This document shows positions 15,563 to 21,857 of a stretch of 24,426 bases of DNA, in pieces. Location of the stretch: assembly GCA_000433535.1 (NCBI GenBank), contig FR892665.1, positions 70,905 through 95,330 on the forward strand, written 5' to 3'. How positions within the stretch are numbered: position 1 is the first letter of the stretch; the number at the start of each line of letters is the position of its first letter. The translations under genes were made by a program, and so were the position numbers. A model generated the notes under the pieces. The model worked only from the letters and a program-made list of their open reading frames with translations, was not told the origin of the DNA and made no database searches. This stretch comes from Dorea sp. CAG:317 (GTDB lineage: Bacteria > Bacillota > Clostridia > Lachnospirales > Lachnospiraceae).

Positions 15563-17721
15563 GAAGAGAAAAGAATGCGCAGATATTATGGAGAGAAATT
15601 CAAAAACTATTGCCGGAGGTATTGGAGAAAAATCGAGGACGCGCAATCCTATCTCTATATGGTGGCTCGGGCGCAGGTAAAACATGGATATCAAAAGAGT
15701 TAGCAGAATATCTGGAAGCAGAAGGGTTTCATGTGTTCGTTTTATCAGGAGATCACTATCCTTATCGTGTTCCCAAACAAAATGATGAAGAACGTCGACG
15801 CGTTTATGAATGTGGAGGAAGAAAAGGGTTAGAAGAATATCTGGGTACAGAGCAAGAAATTGATTATGACGCAGTCAATCAAGTGCTGACTGCATTTCTG
15901 GAAAAAAAATCACAGATCAATATTCGATACATTGACTCTGAAAAAGTCTATGAAAAAATGGAGGACTTTTCTAATATTGATATTCTTCTCTTAGAATGGA
16001 CACATGGGAATAACGAACGACTGAAAAAGATTGATATTCCAATATATTTACAAAGTACTCCGGAAGAAACTTTGCGGTATCGCATGGAAAGAAACCGAGA
16101 TACGGACATCGATAGCCCGTTTACGGCACTTGTTTTAGATATAGAACAAGAGCTTTTGGAACGACAAATTTCAAGAGCAAAAATTGTTATGAATCTTTCC
16201 GGAGAATTGTCAGTTTCTACAGAGGAAAAGTATGAAACTCACGGGAAAAACGGACCGATGCTGAATGCATACCCGGACAGCCTAGGAGGAAAGCTGTCGG
16301 ATAGTGTTGCTTTTCTGAATGAAGAAGATGTGAAAGGAGCTTTCCAATCCTTCTATATTCTTCCAAGTCTTTACCATTCGGATTTAGATCGTGGATTTTC
16401 TGTGATTGATTATGAGATTGATGAAGCGGTTGCAGCAAAAAAAGATTTAGAGGAATTGAAAGCTTTGGACATAGATTTGAAATTAGACTTTATATTGAAT
16501 CATGCTTCAGCACAATCGCCACAGTTTCAAAATCTTGTGAAATACGGAGAAAAGTCAGAGTATAAAGATTTCTTTATCAATTGGAATGAATTTTGGAAGG
16601 GCTATGGCGTCATGACGGAAGAAGGATTTATTCAACCGGACGATCAATATTTGCAAAAGATGTTTTTGCGAAAACCAGAATTGCCCATTCTTATGGTGCA
16701 ATTTCCGGATGGGAAAAAAGTGCCGTATTGGAATACCTTCTATCAGGAAGACAGATATCCCCAGTATTTGGGACAAATGGATCTGAATATCAAATCCCCG
16801 CTTGTGTGGCAGTTCTATCAAGAGACGTTACAAAAACTGGCAGGGTATGGTGCAAGCATTGTTCGCTTGGATGCATTTGCCTATGCACCGAAAGAACCCG
16901 GCGAAAAAAATTTTTTAAATGAACCGGGGACATGGGACTTATTAAGCCGGATCAAAGAATTGGCAGATTCCTATGGGTTGACACTCCTGCCGGAGATTCA
17001 TGCGTCTTATTCCGAAGGAATTTATAAAAAGTTAGCGGAAAAAGGATATATGACTTATGACTTTTTTCTTCCGGGATTGATCATAGATGCACTTGAAAAT
17101 CATAGAACTGAATATCTCGAGAAATGGGCAAAAGAAATATATCATGAAAAAATACAAACAGTAAATATGTTGGGGTGTCATGATGGAATACCACTATTGG
17201 ATTTGAAAGGTTTGCTGCCAGAGGAAGAGATTCAAAAGTTGATTGATATTCTGATAGCTCGGGGTGGATATGTAAAAAATCTTCACGGGAAAAAGAGTAT
17301 CTACTATCAAGTGAATACTACATATTTTAGTGCGTTAGGAGAAAGTGAATCTAAGCTTTTGCTGGCTCGTGCAATTCAATTGTTTATGCCCGGAAAACCA
17401 CAAATATGGTATTTGGATCTGTTTGCAGGAAGAAATGATTACGATGCGGTCAAGAAAGCCGGAGCAGGAGGACATAAAGAAATCAATCGTACCAATTTGA
17501 AGAAAGAAGAAATTCAGGAGTTATTGCAAAAGGATGTTGTAAAAAAACAACTGATGTTGCTTAAATTTCGAAATTCCTGCAAAGCCTTTGGGAACGGAGC
17601 ATCCATGAAAATAAAATCAGAAAAGAATTTGCTGGAAATCACATGGGAAAATGCCGGAGAAAAAGCAGTGCTTTCGGCAAATGTCGAAAACTACCAATTT
17701 GAAATAAATTATGAAAAGTAA
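15553..17721 (+). CDS. Fused sucrose kinase and GH13_18 sucrose(-6-phosphate) phosphorylase
   Basis: Two-domain enzyme of 722 residues. Residues 1 to about 215 are a P-loop kinase: Walker A GGSGAGKT ending at T44, LLLEW as a Walker-B-like strand near 150, and an arginine-rich lid (RYRMERNRDTD). This matches the sucrose-kinase module of AgaSK. From about 230 (NAYPDSLGG) the protein is a GH13_18 phosphorylase with nucleophile D440 (VRLDAFAY), acid/base E481 (LPEIH) and transition-state stabiliser D544 (CHDG). The loop before YQVN is HGKKSIY, basic where ordinary sucrose phosphorylases are not, which suits a phosphorylated substrate. AGGTGG at 15540-15545 precedes ATG 15553. Likely products are glucose-1-phosphate and fructose-6-phosphate. 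The fusion is read directly from one open frame; specificity is inferred. Confidence 0.88.
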   Translation: MEVRREKNAQILWREIQKLLPEVLEKNRGRAILSLYGGSGAGKTWISKELAEYLEAEGFHVFVLSGDHYPYRVPKQNDEERRRVYECGGRKGLEEYLGTEQEIDYDAVNQVLTAFLEKKSQINIRYIDSEKVYEKMEDFSNIDILLLEWTHGNNERLKKIDIPIYLQSTPEETLRYRMERNRDTDIDSPFTALVLDIEQELLERQISRAKIVMNLSGELSVSTEEKYETHGKNGPMLNAYPDSLGGKLSDSVAFLNEEDVKGAFQSFYILPSLYHSDLDRGFSVIDYEIDEAVAAKKDLEELKALDIDLKLDFILNHASAQSPQFQNLVKYGEKSEYKDFFINWNEFWKGYGVMTEEGFIQPDDQYLQKMFLRKPELPILMVQFPDGKKVPYWNTFYQEDRYPQYLGQMDLNIKSPLVWQFYQETLQKLAGYGASIVRLDAFAYAPKEPGEKNFLNEPGTWDLLSRIKELADSYGLTLLPEIHASYSEGIYKKLAEKGYMTYDFFLPGLIIDALENHRTEYLEKWAKEIYHEKIQTVNMLGCHDGIPLLDLKGLLPEEEIQKLIDILIARGGYVKNLHGKKSIYYQVNTTYFSALGESESKLLLARAIQLFMPGKPQIWYLDLFAGRNDYDAVKKAGAGGHKEINRTNLKKEEIQELLQKDVVKKQLMLLKFRNSCKAFGNGASMKIKSEKNLLEITWENAGEKAVLSANVENYQFEINYEK

Positions 17722-17725
17722 AATG

Positions 17726-17759
17726 AACGTCAATTTGTCTTGGGCAGATTGACGTTTTT
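17726..17759 (+). terminator. Rho-independent terminator closing the sugar operon
   Basis: A perfect 9-base inverted repeat, AACGTCAAT (17726-17734) and ATTGACGTT (17748-17756), ends in TTTTT. It starts 5 bases after the stop codon. Confidence 0.85.
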
Positions 17760-17778
17760 CATTATGGGTGGTGTTGAT

Positions 17779-17820
17779 TTTTAAGTTTAGAGGAAAGAGA
17801 GAATAAAGTATGCTTCTTAG
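17779..17820 (+). repeat. Direct repeat, right copy, of an antiporter gene 5' end
   Basis: Second copy of the repeat at 9142-9182, again ending in ATGCTTCTTAG. Here it leads in frame into antiporter-like sequence, so this side identifies what the repeat is. Confidence 0.85.
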
Positions 17821-18352
17821 GATTACGCTGATTATTATTTTGACAAGAGCAGGATTGTCTCTTGACTTAAATGATTTAAGAAAAGTAGGAAGACCGGCGA
17901 TTTTGATGTGTTTTTTGCCGGCTTGCTCTGAAATTGCAGGAGCATCTGCGGATGAAACAATTGAAGATAAATGGGGAAAACTTATTCCGTTTGCATCATT
18001 AATTGCAGTTATGGCAATCGGCATTGCACTGCAAAAGAAAAGGGAATGTGTAGCAAAGAGAATGTCTGTAAAATTTAATGAATTGTGGGTTGGTGCGGAA
18101 GTCATGCTGTTTGTACTGGTTGGTGCAACGGTGAATATTAAGTATGCGTTGTCTTTCGGTATTTCAACTGTGATTTTAATCTTCGGAGTAATGGTCTTCC
18201 GGATGGTTGGAGTGTTTATGTGTCTTATTAAAACAAGGCTTAGCAGAAAAGAACGACTGTTTCTTTCGGTGATTTTATTGTGTTATAGATGGGAATCGGT
18301 TAAAATAGAATACAGAAAGCAGGTGGAAGAAAGGAGAAGAATATGGCTTTAG
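17810..18352 (+). pseudogene. Cation/proton antiporter remnant with internal deletions
   Basis: The open frame of 180 codons consists of pieces of a CPA-type sodium/proton antiporter. After the start MLL the first helix region is missing and the sequence resumes at ITLIIILTRAGLSLDLNDLRKVGRPAIL. A second loss follows PACSEI, where a middle core of several helices is gone; only a GASADE fragment joins to IAVMAIGIALQKK. A third loss comes after RKERLF, where the conserved proline-lysine-alanine region should be. The last 25 or so codons are not antiporter but the leader of the Fic gene. About 400 residues would be normal. It cannot form a working transporter, although every junction kept the frame open. 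Identity is from recall of the family pattern. Confidence 0.65.
18278..18306 (+). promoter_or_regulatory. Putative promoter of the Fic gene
   Basis: TTGTGT (18278-18283) and TAAAAT (18301-18306) are 17 bases apart. AAGGAG at 18331-18336 then lies 6 bases before the Fic ATG. The promoter falls in the tail of the antiporter relic. Confidence 0.45.
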
Positions 18353-18948
18353 AGAATAAACTTCATATTATAGATTCCACAGAACTGGCTAGAATGGAAG
18401 AAATGATAAGTAAGAAAAAAGCTGTTGAACTATTTGAAAATGGATATTTGGATGTTTATGAAGCAGGAACATTTCAGATGCTTGCAGCTATTCACAAATA
18501 TTTATTTGAGGAAATATATGAGTTTGCAGGAGAACTGCGGACCGGAAATCTTGCAAAAGGAAATTTTAGATTTGTACCAGTGATGTATTTGCAGGCGGCT
18601 ATCGAGAATGTTGAGAAGATGCCACAGTCAACATTCGATGAAATTATTGAAAAGTATGTAGAGATGAATATAGCGCATCCATTTCGGGAAGGAAATGGAA
18701 GAAGTACAAGAATATGGCTTGATTTAATTTTGAAAAAAGAGCTGAATATGGTTATTGATTGGAGCGCTGTTGATAAAGAAGATTATTTACTTGCAATGGA
18801 AAGAAGTCCGATAAAGGATATTGAAATAAAATATATTTTAAAACAGGCTCTGACAGATAAAGTTGGAGATAGAGAAGTGTATATGAAGGGAATAGATCAT
18901 AGTTACTATTACGAGGGGTATACACTATATAAAGCAGAAGATTTATAA
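18343..18948 (+). CDS. Fic-domain protein (predicted AMP-transferase)
   Basis: Single-domain Fic protein of 201 residues, predicted to transfer AMP or a related group from a nucleotide to a target protein. The catalytic loop is complete: HPFREGNGRS with H112 as general base, F114, E116, N118 and R120. The flap just upstream (ELRTGNLAKGNFRFVP) is also intact. I see no (S/T)xxxE(G/N) inhibitory motif at either end, and no small antitoxin gene next to it. AAGGAG is 6 bases before ATG 18343. It stands alone between a dead antiporter gene and a spoIIID stub. It could be a solitary housekeeping-like Fic or half of a former toxin-antitoxin pair. Domain call is very safe; role unknown. Confidence 0.9.
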   Translation: MALENKLHIIDSTELARMEEMISKKKAVELFENGYLDVYEAGTFQMLAAIHKYLFEEIYEFAGELRTGNLAKGNFRFVPVMYLQAAIENVEKMPQSTFDEIIEKYVEMNIAHPFREGNGRSTRIWLDLILKKELNMVIDWSAVDKEDYLLAMERSPIKDIEIKYILKQALTDKVGDREVYMKGIDHSYYYEGYTLYKAEDL

Positions 18949-18958
18949 ATACAGTGCG

Positions 18959-18985
18959 AGCATCTGACGAAAGTTGGATGCTTTT
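18959..18985 (+). terminator. Possible weak terminator after the Fic gene
   Basis: AGCATC (18959-18964) pairs with GATGCT (18977-18982), followed by TTT. An alternative, longer stem uses GCGAGC (18956-18961) with GCTCGC (18986-18991). The T run is short. Confidence 0.4.
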
Positions 18986-19199
18986 GCTCGCTCTTGAGTA
19001 ATGTTCCGATTAGCGGGAAATATTATTCCGATAGCGTTGCTCTTTTTCCGTGAAAGTAAGATTGTTTGCTAGAAAAATCATTCGAGGCAGATAGACAGGA
19101 GTCATTATACGATATAAAATTTATGTGGGATTAGAAAGAGAAGTATTTATATCAAGATAAAATAGTTTTTTGATGATTTTTCTCAATCTACCAATCCAT
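18986..19199. other. Intergenic stretch without a recognised gene
   Basis: Between the Fic gene and the spoIIID stub I find no convincing coding sequence on either strand. The only structure noted is an imperfect direct repeat, TTCCGATTAGCG (19004-19015) and TTCCGATAGCG (19026-19036), of unknown meaning. Confidence 0.4.
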
Positions 19200-19228
19200 A
19201 CATACTCACAATTTTCCCTGCATACATT
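19200..19228 (+). promoter_or_regulatory. Sigma-E-like sporulation promoter of the spoIIID stub
   Basis: ACATACT (19200-19206) and CATACATT (19221-19228) are separated by 14 bases. This matches the mother-cell sigma-E pattern (a -35 with ATA and a -10 of CATACA-T), the factor that drives spoIIID in Bacillus. Expected transcription start is near 19235. Confidence 0.5.
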
Positions 19229-19249
19229 GTAAAAACAAACTATGCAGGG
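19216..19249 (+). repeat. Inverted repeat spanning the -10 and ribosome-binding site
   Basis: CCCTGCATA (19216-19224) and TATGCAGGG (19241-19249) are perfect complements with a 16-base loop. The right arm includes the GCAGGGG that serves as ribosome-binding site for ATG 19257. Confidence 0.6.
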
Positions 19250-19256
19250 GTTATCT

Positions 19257-19400
19257 ATGAAGGACTATATTGAGGAGAGGGCAGTAGAAATCGCACATTA
19301 TATCATTGAACATAAAGCGACAGTGCGGCAGACGGCGAAGCAGTTCGGAGTAAGCAAGAGTACCATACATATAGATGTAACAAAAGAGGTGTTTTTTTGA
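19257..19400 (+). pseudogene. spoIIID: Truncated spoIIID (N-terminal DNA-binding part only)
   Basis: A 47-residue frame starts MKDYIEERAVEIAHYIIEH and continues through TVRQTAKQFGVSKSTIH, which is the helix-turn-helix of SpoIIID, the mother-cell sporulation regulator. Normal SpoIIID is about 85-93 residues. Here the frame ends at DVTKEVFF in a run of seven T residues, and the remaining C-terminal half with its basic DNA-contacting helix is not found in any downstream frame. A strong terminator follows about 45 bases later. Promoter and start region look intact, so the loss is of the 3' part. It may be a dead duplicate beside a full copy elsewhere, or the only copy. Identification of the family is strong. 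Confidence 0.8.
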
Positions 19401-19446
19401 AGGTTTTGTATGTGGTGAAATAAAAATAGAGGATAGAGGAAGGAAA

Positions 19447-19470
19447 GGTCGCAGAAATGCGGCCTTTTTT
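19447..19470 (+). terminator. Rho-independent terminator with GAAA tetraloop
   Basis: GGTCGCA (19447-19453) pairs with TGCGGCC (19458-19464), with one wobble, closes a GAAA-type loop and ends in six T residues. It terminates the spoIIID stub. Confidence 0.85.
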
Positions 19471-19552
19471 ACGGAGGCAAAGTGTGTTCCTTTTTTGGTA
19501 CATGAGAAAAGTTAAGATTTATTTATAAAAACCAAAGAGGAGAGAACTGTGA

Positions 19553-20746
19553 ATGGGAAAAATGGAATTTACTTATACAAGTGGCTGGGAGGAATTTGAG
19601 CAGTATTGCAAAGAGCTGTACCGAGGATATTTGAATAGATATTGTCAAGGAAATGAAAAAGGATGCGAAGACGAAATCAATAAAGCATATGCAATTGGAA
19701 TGAGCTTCATTCGGGAGAAAGTAAAGGAAAATAAAGAAATTTTGAAACAATTATGGGTAGCAGCGTTCATTGGAAATTTGGCAAGAAAATACGATTTGAC
19801 AGTTACTGTAAGAACGCAGTCTTGTGCGTTTATTCTTGGATTGTTCAATCTGCTGCCTTATGATGTTATGAAGAAAACGAGTATAAATTATCCCTTTGCA
19901 AATATTTCTTTGACGGAATATGAAGTTGGAGAACTGTTTTATAATACGGCTAAACGGGAAATAGAAGCATTCTTTCATGATAGTCGACATGAAATTCTGT
20001 GGTTGGGTTCTGTGGAAAAAGATGAAATACAATCAATAGGGATTGCTGTTTTACCAGAAGGCAAGACTAAATTAGATTACATTAAGAATTGTGTCAAATT
20101 AACAGATGGTTCTATAGGGTTAATAGAAGAAACGACAAGTGCTTACAACGAGACAGAAGAATCTATTGCGGAAATATATTATTTTCGACCAACAAAAAGA
20201 ACTACAAAACTTGATATGGATATTTGCGAGGGCTTAAAAATTGACAAAACAGAAAATTTTGTTTGTTCATGGGAAAATATGATTGAAACAGGATTTATGA
20301 CTCCGGAAGAAGAAGTGAGATTTCAATATATCAAACCTGATACTGAGTTTGAAATGATGGAAATATTGGCATTCTGCAGGGCGGATGTAAACTATCCGGA
20401 ATTAGAAGATGAGAATATATTGTTTAGTGTATATCCATTTACAAGAGAAGATGTATTTGGATATTTAATAAATATATCTATGTCCGAGAAAAATGCGTGT
20501 TATTGGACGGAAGTAATTCGTAAAGGACAGTTTGCAGATAAATATGAAAAAGGAAATGATAAAGACGAGGCAAATTATTTTGATGACAGTGAGGTTGAGA
20601 TGTTCAAGGCTGTGAAATATCTGCCGTCAGAGATTTCGGTTTCAACTACGTATGAATTGTATAAGAGGTGTGCAGTGCAAAATAAGATTGCCCAAATTCG
20701 CGATTTGGAAAGGCAGAAAGAATGGTTTGGATATAGCTGTAATTAA
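19553..20746 (+). CDS. Hypothetical protein with distant PolC-like segments
   Basis: Soluble 397-residue protein, no signal peptide or membrane segment. I do not recognise it with certainty. Three stretches look like decayed parts of PolC-type DNA polymerase III alpha: ARKYDLTVTVRTQSCAFILGL near 85 (compare the RGSVGSS region), YPFTREDVFGYLI to TEVIRKGQF near 300-330 (compare RDDIMVYLI...VRKGK), and AVKYLPSEISVSTTYEL near 365 (compare IKYMFPKAHAAAYV). The polymerase catalytic aspartates are not visible, so it would not be a polymerase. GAGGAG at 19537-19542 is 10 bases from ATG 19553, slightly long. It lies directly upstream of a WYL regulator that has its own promoter. Confidence 0.6.
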   Translation: MGKMEFTYTSGWEEFEQYCKELYRGYLNRYCQGNEKGCEDEINKAYAIGMSFIREKVKENKEILKQLWVAAFIGNLARKYDLTVTVRTQSCAFILGLFNLLPYDVMKKTSINYPFANISLTEYEVGELFYNTAKREIEAFFHDSRHEILWLGSVEKDEIQSIGIAVLPEGKTKLDYIKNCVKLTDGSIGLIEETTSAYNETEESIAEIYYFRPTKRTTKLDMDICEGLKIDKTENFVCSWENMIETGFMTPEEEVRFQYIKPDTEFEMMEILAFCRADVNYPELEDENILFSVYPFTREDVFGYLINISMSEKNACYWTEVIRKGQFADKYEKGNDKDEANYFDDSEVEMFKAVKYLPSEISVSTTYELYKRCAVQNKIAQIRDLERQKEWFGYSCN

Positions 20747-20760
20747 AGGGATATTATATA

Positions 20761-20790
20761 TTGTTTTCAAATAAAAGCGTGTGATATGAT
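20761..20790 (+). promoter_or_regulatory. Putative promoter of the WYL regulator gene
   Basis: TTGTTT (20761-20766) and TATGAT (20785-20790) are 18 bases apart. The expected start point near 20797 is on the AAGGAGG site (20797-20803), so either the leader is very short or the true start is slightly upstream. Confidence 0.4.
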
Positions 20791-20809
20791 GAATAAAAGG
20801 AGGTTTACC

Positions 20810-21856
20810 ATGTACACAAAACAACCCAAAAAGATGATCATTATAAATATTCTTGATATATTAAAGCGATATACGGATGAAAATCACCGCCTCAGCCAAA
20901 GAGAAATTATGGATATTCTAGAACGGGAATATGATATGAAGGTTGACCGAAAAGCGGTTAAGAGGAATTTAATGAATTTGATTGATTTCGGATATCAAGT
21001 AGAATATAGTGAATCAATTCGTCAAGGTAAAAATGGAGAAGAAGAGATTATATTTACGGATTGGTATCTGGAAAAAGATTTTACGGATTCCGAACTTCGG
21101 TTATTGATTGACAGTCTTCTCTTTTCAAAACATATCCCATATAGTCAATGCAAAGCATTGATTGAGAAGTTAGAAGGGCTGTCTAACTGCTATTTTAAGT
21201 CAAGGGTAAAACATATTCAGACGATGCCGGATACTGAACCGCAAAACAAACAGCTCTTTTATACGATTGAGATGTTGGATAAAGCGATAACAAAAGGCAG
21301 ACAGGTGGCATTCTATTATAATGAGTATCATACAGATATGAAGCTATATCCGAGGGAAAATGATGAGGGAAAAAAACGCAGATATGTTATCAATCCATAT
21401 CAAATTGCCGCAATTAATGGCCGATATTATTTAATCTGCAATTATGATAAGTATGACAATGTTGCGAATTATCGACTGGATCGGATTACAGATATAGAAA
21501 TGTTATCAACACCGGTAAAAGCAATGAATAAAGTAAAAGGATTAGAAAATGGTCTTAATCTTCCCAAACACATGGCGGAGCATGTGTATATGTTTACTGG
21601 GGAAAGTGCCACAGTAACATTCCGCGCTAAAAAATATTTGGTGAGTGAAATTATTGATTGGTTTGGAAAAGAAGTGAGATTTTCCGATGAGACAGAGGAT
21701 GAGGTAATGGTTCGTGTGATGGTTAATCTGGAAGCAATGCGAAAATGGGCATTGCAGTATGCTGTACATGTGAAAGTATTGGGACCTGAAAAATTGGTGG
21801 AATTAATAAGAGATGATGTGAAGAAAGCAGCAGAGCAGTATGGAAGGGGTAGATGA
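20810..21856 (+). CDS. WYL-domain transcriptional regulator
   Basis: Regulator of 348 residues. The N-terminal 60 or so residues form a winged helix (RLSQREIMDILEREYDMKVDRKAVKRNL), like DeoR-type HTH. A linker leads to the WYL sensor domain, where GRYYLICNYD (residues 204-213) stands at the WYL motif with Y for W, followed by NYRLDRI. The C-terminal part (ALQYAVHVKVLGPEKLVELI) is the WCX-like extension. AAGGAGG at 20797-20803 is 6 bases before ATG 20810, which is therefore preferred over ATG 20786 and 20789. The next gene starts one base after its stop. WYL proteins often sense nucleic acid or nucleotide ligands and control defence or DNA-repair genes, which fits the DNA-glycosylase-like neighbour. 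Confidence 0.88.
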   Translation: MYTKQPKKMIIINILDILKRYTDENHRLSQREIMDILEREYDMKVDRKAVKRNLMNLIDFGYQVEYSESIRQGKNGEEEIIFTDWYLEKDFTDSELRLLIDSLLFSKHIPYSQCKALIEKLEGLSNCYFKSRVKHIQTMPDTEPQNKQLFYTIEMLDKAITKGRQVAFYYNEYHTDMKLYPRENDEGKKRRYVINPYQIAAINGRYYLICNYDKYDNVANYRLDRITDIEMLSTPVKAMNKVKGLENGLNLPKHMAEHVYMFTGESATVTFRAKKYLVSEIIDWFGKEVRFSDETEDEVMVRVMVNLEAMRKWALQYAVHVKVLGPEKLVELIRDDVKKAAEQYGRGR

Positions 21857-21857
21857 T

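Noticed and set aside
15553..16215. Kinase domain considered as a uridine kinase or phosphoribulokinase
   Set aside because: The P-loop resembles those families in general, but fusion to a sucrose phosphorylase and position after GH36 favour the AgaSK-type sucrose kinase.
17617..18105. Minus-strand open frame of 162 codons across the end of the sugar operon
   Set aside because: It crosses a terminator and the repeat, is antisense to two recognised coding segments, and shows no domain.
19004..19036. Two TTCCGAT(T)AGCG copies considered as CRISPR-like or integration repeats
   Set aside because: Only two short imperfect copies 22 bases apart, with no array, spacer regularity or integrase nearby.
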